In this document: positions 24,212 to 32,377 of the stretch, piece by piece
Layout: each line of letters starts with the position of its first letter
How positions within the stretch are numbered: the stretch's first letter is position 1
NCBI GenBank assembly: GCA_029213005.1
Contig: JARGPI010000040.1
Span: 10,405-50,128 of the forward strand
Origin: Verrucomicrobiales bacterium
GTDB lineage: Bacteria > Verrucomicrobiota > Verrucomicrobiia > Verrucomicrobiales > DEV007
Length of the DNA: 39,724 bases
Reading direction: 5' to 3'
The notes under the pieces: generated by a model
The model's input: only the letters and a program-made list of their open reading frames with translations
Database searches by the model: none
What the model was told of the DNA's origin: nothing
Translations under genes and position numbers: made by a program

Positions 24212-26260
24212 CTAGTATCCCCAGGTCGCTTTGATTGATCCGAGGTGGAGTTGTTGTTCCTCCTGGAGGAAGCGACCCTGATAATCAAAGTGAAGACTGA
24301 AATTGTTATGAAAATCAAACGCGATTCCTGCGCCAACCTCCACCCAGCCCGCTTCGTCGTTTTCGGTGGTCAGGGTATTGGAATATTGAGCGCCCGGGGT
24401 AACGGTAGGTCCCTGGATAATCGAAACCGGGCTGTTTTGCAGCGTGCCGGTTACGCTGGTTTCCTGATCGATATTCTCCCGACCATAGCCCACCCGGAGT
24501 TGAGGACGAAGGAAGCCCCAGCAGGTGCTTTTATTCCAGTTAAATTGCCATCCCAGAGTTGAGATAAGAGAGTCGTAGGCTTGAGGAGCAAAAATGGCGT
24601 TGGCCCGCGCATTACCGGTTTCAGTATAGCCTTCCAATTCGCCCCAGCTGTAGTCCGCCCGCAAGGTCGGTCCGTGGACGAATCCGCTTCCACAGGGGAT
24701 GTTGTAACCCAGATTTAGTGCAGAGTGTTTTGCAGTCAGATCGGGCGTTGCCGTAACGATGCTTCCGAGAGTATTCCGGCTGATATCAACGCCATAGTTT
24801 CCCTGACCGTAGAGGAGGTCTCCCCAGAAATTATTATGGAAATAAGAAGCGTATCCGACCACGGTATCACCTTCTAAATCAGCCTTTCCGGTCCCGTTTT
24901 TCAGCGTATTATCGTTCATTGCGTGAGACCAGCCTGCTCCGATGGATAAACAGGAACTGATTTCGTATTCCAACCCGGCGCTGGCAGCGTAGGTTCGCGA
25001 ATTGAACCCGTTAACGGTGCCCATCGAGTTAAGGTTGTAGTCTCCGAAATCAACTGAGACAAACGGGTCCCATTTCTCAAAAATCCGACCGCTCGAAGCC
25101 TGCATTTTCCGACCGTAGGTGTCGTAGTAGTACAATTCCGCTTCCTGAGTGACTGAAGGTAGTAGCGGGTTGTCGAGATATCCGTCGCTGCGTCTACGAG
25201 TCGTGCTACCGCCGGAAGTTGGAGTAGGTTTGTGCCCGCTCAGATTGATGGTGTTTTCAAAATTGAGATCCGCATCCTTTTCACGGAAACGGCGGGAGGC
25301 GGATACGGTGCGCCCTCTGCGGAATGAGTTGCCTGCATCGGCCATTCCACCACCACCGGCAGTCCGCTGCCGGAGGCGATAAATACGCTGGTTAAAGTCC
25401 CGCAAACCGGTGCGATGAAGATCCGAAGCCATTCTCCCTACCGCCATGTTCATGGGGATGGCGCTGGTGTTAAGCTGGTCAATCGCCGCTAAATCGGTAA
25501 CGGTGATAACTGGATAATAGAGAAATTCCCAATCGGATTGAATGTTAAGAACGAGACCGGTTATCCCCCCGATGGTGGAAGCGATGTCCGCTTCGGCATC
25601 AATGATTAAAGCCTCTGAAGTCGCCGAGTTGTTTTGAACAAAGTCGAGTTCATAAGTGAAGGTTGTATCCGTTCCTACTGAAATGTAGCCTGTCGTAATC
25701 AGAAAGATGGGCGAGTTAGTCGGCACTCCACCACCTCCATTGACGAGATTCACAAAAGTGGTTCCCGCAAGAACGTTCTCCACTCTTAAAGGGGACGCAT
25801 CGTTAGCGGTCGTATAAGCATTATATAAGTCCGCCACCTTAATCCCGTTGAAGGTGTAAGTGGCGAAATCTGTGGGGTCATAAAGCCCGCCTCCACCATC
25901 ACCGTTGTCCGGTCGAAAGGTTAATCCCGTCATGCTAATCCGGTTTTCCACCAGATTCGCCTGGTAGGCTCCGGTCGGGAGCGTTGGCATCAGAGGCGTA
26001 AAATTGAACACTCTGGATGTGAGAAACGGAGTATTCCCGGTGGAAGGACGGATATATTGATTCAACGCCCAGGGTCCGCTGGTCCGGTAGGGATCATCAT
26101 TTGTGAACGAAGCGCCTAACGTATCCCAGGTGCCAGTCGTAGTCGTTGTGGCCGTGGTTACGTTTTGTGCACGAGACGACGCGGGTATTTGGATAGCCGC
26201 TAAAAGAGCGACCATACAAATCCAACGGCAAATGTCCCTGTTGCCGGGATGAAAATTCAT
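24212..26260 (-). CDS. Autotransporter-type outer-membrane beta-barrel protein
   Basis: About 682 residues from the ATG at 26260, chosen because a signal peptide follows at once (MNFHPGNRDICRW, then a hydrophobic core ending ASSRAQ); an in-frame ATG at 26320 would add 20 polar residues. The first 330 residues are a low-complexity beta-rich passenger with many Thr, Asn and Gly. A linker with FRRGRTV and SGGSTTRRRSDG follows, then from about residue 400 an autotransporter beta-domain: FDPFVSVDFGDY-like strand, YAASAGLEYEISSCLSIGAGWSHA, and alternating hydrophobic/aromatic strands to the end (IKATWGY). Type Va-like proteins insert their barrel by BAM and expose the passenger. The passenger is unidentified. 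No chaperone or protease gene is adjacent. Confidence 0.83.
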   Translation of the reverse strand: MNFHPGNRDICRWICMVALLAAIQIPASSRAQNVTTATTTTTGTWDTLGASFTNDDPYRTSGPWALNQYIRPSTGNTPFLTSRVFNFTPLMPTLPTGAYQANLVENRISMTGLTFRPDNGDGGGGLYDPTDFATYTFNGIKVADLYNAYTTANDASPLRVENVLAGTTFVNLVNGGGGVPTNSPIFLITTGYISVGTDTTFTYELDFVQNNSATSEALIIDAEADIASTIGGITGLVLNIQSDWEFLYYPVITVTDLAAIDQLNTSAIPMNMAVGRMASDLHRTGLRDFNQRIYRLRQRTAGGGGMADAGNSFRRGRTVSASRRFREKDADLNFENTINLSGHKPTPTSGGSTTRRRSDGYLDNPLLPSVTQEAELYYYDTYGRKMQASSGRIFEKWDPFVSVDFGDYNLNSMGTVNGFNSRTYAASAGLEYEISSCLSIGAGWSHAMNDNTLKNGTGKADLEGDTVVGYASYFHNNFWGDLLYGQGNYGVDISRNTLGSIVTATPDLTAKHSALNLGYNIPCGSGFVHGPTLRADYSWGELEGYTETGNARANAIFAPQAYDSLISTLGWQFNWNKSTCWGFLRPQLRVGYGRENIDQETSVTGTLQNSPVSIIQGPTVTPGAQYSNTLTTENDEAGWVEVGAGIAFDFHNNFSLHFDYQGRFLQEEQQLHLGSIKATWGY

Positions 26261-26598
26261 GTTGTTTCGTGTTTCGAAATCAACCGGGGAGCCGATCGAT
26301 CTGGACAGCGATCGAACCATTAATTTTCAAATGAGTCCATGAGTTTTTTATACAGATTTCCGCAGTTATATTACCACTGTAATGATTGGCGCTTATGCGC
26401 TGCTGTATTCATGCCTGTTTCAGGGCGTTTGATAGCTATTTCGCTAAGGGTAAGCTAATTATTAACTATTTTTGGTTGTCATTTTTTAGAATGCTTTTGC
26501 ATGGGTTTCCGGGATTGTTCTCTTTGTCTGGACGTTTTCAGGTCAAGACGTGAACCCGCACCGGACAAGCCCCTCCGGATCTGGGATAGCTTTGGGTA
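26261..26598. other. Intergenic region between divergent autotransporter and esterase genes
   Basis: This stretch should hold the two divergent promoters. It is AT-richer than its surroundings at 26330-26520. A small inverted repeat ATTAC-CACT-GTAAT occurs at 26370-26383. No ORF, RNA gene or clear -35/-10 pair could be called. Confidence 0.4.
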
Positions 26599-28410
26599 AT
26601 GAAACGCTTCGACTTTTCAGCTGTCCTGATTCCTTTGCTGGTTCTGATATTATCCACCCGGGCTTCGGCTGAGGGCGATGGAGACTTGAAGGATCTCAAT
26701 GGCTTCTTTCCTTTTAACGTCCCGGATACACTCGAAGAATGGGAGACGCGGGCTGACTGGTTGCGTCGCCGGGTTCTGGTCTCGAACGGGCTTTTTCCGC
26801 TTCCGGAGCGCACTCCGCTGAACGCCGTGGTTCATGGCAAGGTCGAACGGGATGGTTTTACGGTGGAAAAAGTGTATTTCGAGAGCGTTCCCGGATTTCA
26901 CGTTACGGGGCTGTTGTTTCGGCCTTCGTGGAAAAATGCGAAGCCCGGGGCCAAATATCCGGCGGTTTTATCTCCCCACGGGCATGGGGGCCGGCTCTAT
27001 GATTTCGGAGTCGAGGGCGTAAAAAAACACCTCGAAAGTGGTGGTGAAAAATATGCCGATTCCGGTCGCTTCCCCAAAGTGGCCCGCTGTGTGACTCTTG
27101 CAAAACTGGGCTGCGTTACTCTTCTGTATGATATGATCGGCTACGCTGACAACCAACAGTTGTCGCGCGAGCTGGGGCACGGTTTTAAGATTCAACGTCC
27201 TGACTTCGAAGGAAAAGAGAGTTGGGGGCTTTATAGCGCTCAGGCTGAATTGCGTCTCCAATCGATATTCGGTCTGCAAACCTGGAATTCGATTCGGGCG
27301 CTCGATTTTCTGGAAAGTCTTCCCGATGTCGATGCCGACCGGATTGGAGTAACAGGCGGCAGCGGAGGCGGAACTCAATCGATTATGGTATGCGCGATTG
27401 ACTCTCGCCCGGTGGTTTCTTTCCCCAACGGAATGGTATCGAGCTCTATGCAGGGCGGTTGCCCCTGTGAAAATGCCAGTCTTCTGCGTATTGGAACCGG
27501 AAATGTGGAGCTAACGGCATTGTTTGCACCCAAGCCCCAGGGAATGACTGCCGCAAACGATTGGACGAAAGAAATGCTCGTTCCGGGGAAGGGGTTTCCG
27601 GAACTGAAAAAACTCTATACCCTCTATGGGAAACCCGACCAGGTGATTTGTGAGGATCTTCTCCGCTTTCCGCACAACTACAACTATATCACCCGGAAAA
27701 TTATGTATGAGTGGTTTAATGAATATCTCGGCCTGGGGCACGAAACCCCGATCGTGGAAGAAGACTTTCCCCACCTCACTCCTGAGGAGCACGCGGTATA
27801 TAACGATGTCCACCCCCGACCTGCCGGCGGCGATGCTTTTGAGCGAAAATTAACCGCCTGGCTCGCCGAACAATCGGATCAACAATTGGCGGCGATGAGC
27901 CCGGACGAAAGAGCTGATACCGTGAAAAAGGCGTGGCAAACTTTGGTCGGTATCGACGATCCGATTACTGACGGTGAGACTGCGGTGTGGATTTCTGAAT
28001 CGACTCAGGGCGATGTCACTACTCTGACATTATCCGCTCCACCCGCGATGGAGCAGACTCCGGTGGTCAAGAATAAGCGCGAATTTGCCGGCTATACCCA
28101 TGGGTATAATCACAGTGTGTTTGCGAATCGAGCCCGGCAGGTTTTATCGAGAATTAGGGCGGCGGAAGGGAAAGGGCATCAGGTAGTTCTGACGGCGGGA
28201 GCCGGGAGCGAGCCGATTGCTCTGGCGGCGGCGGTCGCGGCTCAAGGCGATGCGGTTAAGCGTATTTCACTGGCAAATGACACCTTCCGTTTTGCCGATA
28301 TTAAGAGTTATCGCGATGTCGATTTTATTCCCGGTGCCGTCAAATATGGCGATCTGCCCGGATTGATTGAGGCCGCGGGACAGCAGGGGATTGAGGTAGG
28401 TGTCGACTAG
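26599..28410 (+). CDS. Secreted acetyl-xylan-esterase-like alpha/beta-hydrolase with extra C-terminal region
   Basis: A 603-residue exported protein (signal peptide 1-24, ending ASA). Residues about 90-400 form an alpha/beta-hydrolase of the acetyl xylan esterase/abhydrolase_7 group: LSPHGHGG (oxyanion region, 125-131), LLYDMIGYADN, DADRIGVTGGSGGG (nucleophile Ser255), and a later HNYN (probable catalytic His). About 430-603 is a further region with ELTAWLAEQS..., VVLTAGAGSEPIALAAAVAA and a final Asp-rich end; it has no second nucleophile motif. Such two-part esterases are common in Planctomycetes and Verrucomicrobia. Removal of acetyl groups from plant or algal polymers is the likely role. 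It is convergent with the deiodinase-like pair, 17 nt away. Confidence 0.84.
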   Translation: MKRFDFSAVLIPLLVLILSTRASAEGDGDLKDLNGFFPFNVPDTLEEWETRADWLRRRVLVSNGLFPLPERTPLNAVVHGKVERDGFTVEKVYFESVPGFHVTGLLFRPSWKNAKPGAKYPAVLSPHGHGGRLYDFGVEGVKKHLESGGEKYADSGRFPKVARCVTLAKLGCVTLLYDMIGYADNQQLSRELGHGFKIQRPDFEGKESWGLYSAQAELRLQSIFGLQTWNSIRALDFLESLPDVDADRIGVTGGSGGGTQSIMVCAIDSRPVVSFPNGMVSSSMQGGCPCENASLLRIGTGNVELTALFAPKPQGMTAANDWTKEMLVPGKGFPELKKLYTLYGKPDQVICEDLLRFPHNYNYITRKIMYEWFNEYLGLGHETPIVEEDFPHLTPEEHAVYNDVHPRPAGGDAFERKLTAWLAEQSDQQLAAMSPDERADTVKKAWQTLVGIDDPITDGETAVWISESTQGDVTTLTLSAPPAMEQTPVVKNKREFAGYTHGYNHSVFANRARQVLSRIRAAEGKGHQVVLTAGAGSEPIALAAAVAAQGDAVKRISLANDTFRFADIKSYRDVDFIPGAVKYGDLPGLIEAAGQQGIEVGVD

Positions 28411-28427
28411 TGGTTTGCTGTAGCCGA

Positions 28428-29234
28428 TTACCGAACTCTGACTGGTTCCACGGCCCGCCGGGTTGCCAGATTTTCGAGGAAATCCTCGAGACTGCCTTCG
28501 CTATACCCCGGGATTTTCCCCAGTGAGTGGGGAACTCCTTCCAGGTTCGGATCAAAATCACGGGTTGGTTTGTGAAACCAGGGGCCCTGCTTACCGGCAA
28601 AGACGACGGTGCCACTGCGATCGACCACAAACAGGCGCACCGGCCAGGCTCCCCATTTCACTGCAAGTCTGTCATCGAGGGCATCGACAAATATTGGGAA
28701 TTTGAATTTGTGGTCTTCCGCGAAGCGGATCGATTTGGCAATTCGGTCGGAAAAGCTGAGCGGCGACGGGGTGTCGTATTTTCTGCCGCGTTCCGGGTTG
28801 GTAAAGCCGCCGACGGGATGAGCCTCCACGATGTATACGAGTACGAAATGACAGAGGTCTTTGTATTTTTCACTGAGGACTTTCATTGGAGGCGAAGATT
28901 CCTGGGCACAGATACAGGACCAGCTGGCGAAGAACAGCACCACCGGTTTATCGGCGTGCAAACGGGACAGGGGAATGATACGCCCCGTCATGGCTTCAAC
29001 AAAATCTGAAACCGGCGCTTTTTCGCCAACTTTTGGGGCGTTGTAGAGTCGGCCATAGACCATTTCATTAGCGTGTTTGGCTGACATTACCGGTTTTCCG
29101 GCCCAGGGATCGGGCACGCGAACGTATTTTCGGGTGTCATCGGCTGATAGAAATCCGCACCACAAAAGACTATAGATTAGTCCGGTTCCGATTCGAAAAT
29201 GAAACGGGCGTTGATTTCGAAATATCGTCTTCAA
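28428..29234 (-). CDS. Deiodinase-like thioredoxin-fold protein (paralogue 1)
   Basis: A 268-residue exported or membrane-anchored protein. The N-terminus has a short hydrophobic segment (GLIYSLLWCGFLSA). The start is the TTG at 29234: an AAGGAG site lies 6 nt before it, and no suitable ATG exists. The core is the iodothyronine-deiodinase-type thioredoxin fold: VVLFFASWSCICAQESS, in which Cys107 takes the place of the selenocysteine of vertebrate enzymes and Cys109 follows as CxC, then VLVYIVEAHPVGGF (Glu137-His139, the deiodinase E-A-H motif), and VDALDDRLAVKWGAWPVRLFVVD. No TGA codon is in the site; both Cys codons are TGT. A neighbour at 29245-30096 is a homologue. It could be a reductase of small substrates or a peroxiredoxin; thyroid-hormone chemistry is not implied. 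Confidence 0.85.
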   Translation of the reverse strand: MKTIFRNQRPFHFRIGTGLIYSLLWCGFLSADDTRKYVRVPDPWAGKPVMSAKHANEMVYGRLYNAPKVGEKAPVSDFVEAMTGRIIPLSRLHADKPVVLFFASWSCICAQESSPPMKVLSEKYKDLCHFVLVYIVEAHPVGGFTNPERGRKYDTPSPLSFSDRIAKSIRFAEDHKFKFPIFVDALDDRLAVKWGAWPVRLFVVDRSGTVVFAGKQGPWFHKPTRDFDPNLEGVPHSLGKIPGYSEGSLEDFLENLATRRAVEPVRVR

Positions 29235-29244
29235 TCTATACTCC

Positions 29245-30096
29245 TTAATTGTTGGGTGGTAATGAACTTCTCAGACTTAGGCTGCTTGCGGAATAGGTGC
29301 CGAGAAACTCCTCAAGACTTCTTTTGGGAACTCCCCGTTCCCGGAAAATGGACTCCATCCAGGGTGGGGGAGGCACGTGCCAGTAATCTTTAGATATATT
29401 GAAATGCCAGGGGCCGGGGCCTCCCGAATAGATCACTTTCCGGGTTGGGGAGACCACGAAAACGCGGTCCGGCCAGGCGCCCCAGCGAACCGCAAGCGCA
29501 TCATCCATGGTGTCGACATAGCATTTCAGTTTGCTTGAGATTTTTGTCTTTAACTGGAGGGCCAGATTTATCCGGTCCTCAATGGTAGACGGGTCAATAG
29601 AGGTCGGGGTTTCAACATCCACATCGTCCATTTTAACCTTGGGGTTGTATCCTCCTTTGGGGTGGGCTTCGCGGATGTAGATAAAGATAAAATCGAACTG
29701 ATTCCCGAATTGCTGACACAATCTACCGATCGGTTCATGATTCATATCGAAATTGGAACAGGAGGTACTGCCGAATATCAAAACCGCGGGCTTTTTCCCG
29801 ATCAAATTGTGGAGGAATTGCGATTTTCCGGTAGTCGCGTTAATAGCGATTCCATCCGGTGCCGTTTCACCAGCCAGCGGCGCATTTACGTTGCGACTTA
29901 CTATCATAGCCGTGGCGTGTTTTTCATCGGCCACGGGGCGGCCCGAGAAGCGGTCGAGGCGAAATTCCGCCTTTGGTTCGGGTGGGAGCTCCGGTTCGGT
30001 TCCATCGTTCCGGCAGCTCTGGAGCGCGCTACACAGGCAAACGAAGGTAAAGATTCGCTGGCATAGGGGGAATCCGTGAGGACGCAAAGAGAGCAT
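29245..30096 (-). CDS. Deiodinase-like thioredoxin-fold lipoprotein (paralogue 2)
   Basis: A 283-residue homologue of the next gene, 10 nt apart on the same strand. The leader ends in a lipobox-like ALQSC (Cys28), suggesting a lipid anchor. The active site is VLIFGSTSCSNFDMN (Cys113 at the selenocysteine position of deiodinases), followed by FIFIYIREAHPKGGY (Glu143, His145) and VDTMDDALAVRWGAWPDRVFVV. In the first paralogue the site is SCIC; here it is SCSN, so only a single Cys is available. That difference suggests different partners or mechanisms. The pair is translated as one operon, this gene first. Both keep the GPW segment and the DDALAVxWGAWPxR core, which supports a common ancestor. 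Confidence 0.85.
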   Translation of the reverse strand: MLSLRPHGFPLCQRIFTFVCLCSALQSCRNDGTEPELPPEPKAEFRLDRFSGRPVADEKHATAMIVSRNVNAPLAGETAPDGIAINATTGKSQFLHNLIGKKPAVLIFGSTSCSNFDMNHEPIGRLCQQFGNQFDFIFIYIREAHPKGGYNPKVKMDDVDVETPTSIDPSTIEDRINLALQLKTKISSKLKCYVDTMDDALAVRWGAWPDRVFVVSPTRKVIYSGGPGPWHFNISKDYWHVPPPPWMESIFRERGVPKRSLEEFLGTYSASSLSLRSSLPPNN

Positions 30097-30171
30097 ACCT
30101 CAGTATGGCGAACGGAATCTTAGCAAAGCATGAATTGCCTTCAATTTTCAGAGGGCCTCGAAAAAGCGGTG

Positions 30172-30234
30172 AAACCCTGACAAAATCAGGAAAAATCGGT
30201 TAGTGTCAGGGTTTTAACGCCGAAAAAATCGGCG
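30172..30234. promoter_or_regulatory. Inverted-repeat cluster upstream of the two-component operon
   Basis: An 11-bp perfect inverted repeat, AAACCCTGACA (30172-30182) and TGTCAGGGTTT (30204-30214), is followed by the hairpin CGCCGA-AAAAA-TCGGCG (30218-30234). The operon start lies 57 nt further. The left arm also forms CCTGA-CAAAA-TCAGG. This may be an operator of the response regulator (autoregulation) or the end of an upstream transcript; it serves no convergent gene. Confidence 0.5.
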
Positions 30235-30290
30235 ATGTTAATCTCCTGTTAAGGTTGAGGTGACTAAATGTTTGGTTTGAGCCCTTGTTT

Positions 30291-30971
30291 ATGCGTGTTC
30301 TGTTCATCGAAGATTCCAAATACCTTCAAAAACCTGTGACCAAAGCTTTAAAAGCTGCGGGCTACGGTTTTGATGCGACGACCGATGGAGAGGAAGGGCT
30401 CTGGATGGCTCAGTCGCGGGATTACGATGTGATCATTCTCGATATTATGCTACCGAGGATGTCCGGGCTGGAGATTCTGAAAACTCTGCGCGGGGAGGGC
30501 AATGAGACTCCCATCCTGATTTTAAGCTCTAAAGATTCCGTGGAGGACCGGGTTCACGGTCTCGAACTCGGGGCGGATGACTACCTTGTGAAACCTTTTG
30601 CCCTCGTCGAGTTGGTCGCCCGGGTTGATACCTTGAGCCGGAGACGTTACAATCAAAAATCGATCGAGATCACCGTGGGTGACCTTTGCTTGAATCTGGC
30701 CACAAAAACCGTGACTCGCGATGGTAAAGAAATCGCTCTGCAAGCGCGGCAATATGCGCTGATGGAATACCTTATGCTGAGAAAGGGGCAGGTCGTCACC
30801 CGAACCGAAATCGATGAACACGTCTACGATCAACTCGACTCTCAGGACAGTAATGTTATCGATGTGGCAATTTGCTCTCTTCGGAAAAGGATCGAAGTAT
30901 CTCCGGAATCCCGCCCTCTTATTCATACCAAACGGGGGCATGGCTACATTATGGAGGACCGTGGCGCTTGA
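30291..30971 (+). CDS. OmpR/PhoB-family response regulator
   Basis: A 226-residue regulator from the ATG at 30291 (a TTG at 30285 would add MF). Residues 1-115 are the receiver: Glu7/Asp8, phosphorylation site Asp51 (VIILDIMLPRMSG), Ser79/Ser80 and Lys101 (LVKPF). The C-terminal winged helix (about 125-226) includes LCLNLATKTVTRDGKEI, QYALMEYLMLRKGQVVTRTEIDEHVYD and VIDVAICSLRKRI, with the final IHTKRGHGYIMED, all OmpR-type. It is followed after 3 nt by the sensor kinase, then by an EF-hand protein, so the three are one operon. It probably controls genes in response to an envelope signal; inverted repeats upstream may be its own site. Confidence 0.93.
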   Translation: MRVLFIEDSKYLQKPVTKALKAAGYGFDATTDGEEGLWMAQSRDYDVIILDIMLPRMSGLEILKTLRGEGNETPILILSSKDSVEDRVHGLELGADDYLVKPFALVELVARVDTLSRRRYNQKSIEITVGDLCLNLATKTVTRDGKEIALQARQYALMEYLMLRKGQVVTRTEIDEHVYDQLDSQDSNVIDVAICSLRKRIEVSPESRPLIHTKRGHGYIMEDRGA

Positions 30972-30974
30972 GCT

Positions 30975-32366
30975 ATGAAAAGCATCCGGCGACATTTTCT
31001 TTCCCGGTTGTTGCCGGGCTTTTTCCTGCTTTGGTTCGGGGCCTGCCTGGCGGTTTATTTTTCCTTCAAAAACGCCTGGGAACGTCGTCTCGAATCTGAA
31101 CTCCGGGAAATCGCGGATGTGTTACCGGTCGGAAACCGCGGCGATGCAGACAGCTTCCTCCGTCTCGACGATATCGCGGAGGGCGATGTCGGGATCTACT
31201 TTCGGATTTGGGGGAGCAACGGCGAGCGCTTTCTGAAATCTCAAAGCCTCGGCCAGTTTGATATGGTCCCGCCGCCGCTCTTTTCCCGGAAGGGCGAGTT
31301 CGGGAATCAGGCACTGGAAAGCGGTGATGATGTGAAAACCCTCGCTCTCCGGATCAATGATACCGGCGGGCTTGGCGAAATAAATCTCCTCGTCGCCAAG
31401 AGTCGCGAGGAATCCAGCGAGCGTATGACGACCATCGTGATCGGCCTGTTGATTCTGGGGCTCGGTGGGGCCGGAATTTTCACACTGCTACTCACCATTT
31501 GTCTCAAAACCAGTTTGATGCCGCTCGAAAAAGTCGGGGACATGGCGATGGAGATCGATGCGGAATCAATGGGCGCGCGGTTTCCCCACGAAGACACTCC
31601 CTCGGAGCTCGAGCCGATTGTCGGGAAATTAAATGATTTACTGACCCGGCTGGAAATGAGTTTTGAAAGAGAGCGCCGTTTCAGTGATGATTTGGCGCAC
31701 GAGTTTCGTAACCCCGTCGCAGCCCTCAAATCTATAGCTGAAGGCGCCCTCGAATGGCCTGAAGAGACGCCGGAAGAAAATTTTCGCGATATCAAATCCA
31801 TCTCCGAGGAACTCCAATTTACGATTGAAAACATGCTGACCCTTGCGAGGATCGAAAAGCGGAAAAATCGAATCACCAGTGAACCTGTTAACCTGCAAAA
31901 AGTAGTCGAGGAATGCTGGCAACTCTGTTCCGGTATTTCAAATTTGCGCAAAGTGACCGCGCGAATCGAGATCCCGCCCGATCTCGTGATCGATACCGAT
32001 TTGAGTCTACTCCGGGTATTGCTATCAAATCTGATCACAAACGCGGCCGACTATTGCCCGGTCGGCAGTGAGATCGTAATAAAACCGGATGACGAAGCCT
32101 TCTTCACCATCTCGAATCCGGCGCCCCATCTGAAGCCGGATGATTTGCCGCTGATGTTCGATCGGCTCTGGAGACACGACGAAGCCCGGACCGATTCCAG
32201 TCACTGTGGCCTGGGTTTGTCAGTGGCGAAAACCTGTGCGGAAGCCCTTGCTTTGGATCTTGACGCCCGGTTGAGCCCCGATGGCGTAATTACCTTCATC
32301 GTGTCTGAGGAATATGAGAATCGTTCATCTTCTGAAAAGGTTGGATCAAATACGATAGCGGGGTAA
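30975..32366 (+). CDS. Membrane sensor histidine kinase
   Basis: A 463-residue HisKA kinase. TM1 is about 12-30 (LLPGFFLLWFGACLAVYFS), the sensor part about 31-151 is periplasmic, TM2 about 153-176 (VIGLLILGLGGAGIFTLLLT), then a HAMP-type linker. The phosphoacceptor is His242 in FSDDLAHEFRNP. The ATP-binding part shows the N box NLITNAADY and G box HCGLGLSVAK. The F box is LPLMFDRLWR. The periplasmic domain is about 120 residues with no named fold recognised and no EF-hand. The operon with the regulator and EF-hand protein suggests that the last may be linked to the signal or be the target. Spacing is 3 nt on the 5' side and 11 nt on the 3' side. Confidence 0.92.
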   Translation: MKSIRRHFLSRLLPGFFLLWFGACLAVYFSFKNAWERRLESELREIADVLPVGNRGDADSFLRLDDIAEGDVGIYFRIWGSNGERFLKSQSLGQFDMVPPPLFSRKGEFGNQALESGDDVKTLALRINDTGGLGEINLLVAKSREESSERMTTIVIGLLILGLGGAGIFTLLLTICLKTSLMPLEKVGDMAMEIDAESMGARFPHEDTPSELEPIVGKLNDLLTRLEMSFERERRFSDDLAHEFRNPVAALKSIAEGALEWPEETPEENFRDIKSISEELQFTIENMLTLARIEKRKNRITSEPVNLQKVVEECWQLCSGISNLRKVTARIEIPPDLVIDTDLSLLRVLLSNLITNAADYCPVGSEIVIKPDDEAFFTISNPAPHLKPDDLPLMFDRLWRHDEARTDSSHCGLGLSVAKTCAEALALDLDARLSPDGVITFIVSEEYENRSSSEKVGSNTIAG

Positions 32367-32377
32367 ACTGAGTTATC

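Noticed and set aside
28428..30096. Selenoprotein with in-frame TGA
   Set aside because: The position equivalent to selenocysteine is an ordinary Cys in both proteins (TGT checked in paralogue 1), and no in-frame TGA or SECIS-like need exists.
31307..32038. Minus-strand ORF of 243 aa
   Set aside because: Antisense to the histidine kinase core (H box and N box); Ser/Arg-rich composition is typical of a shadow frame.
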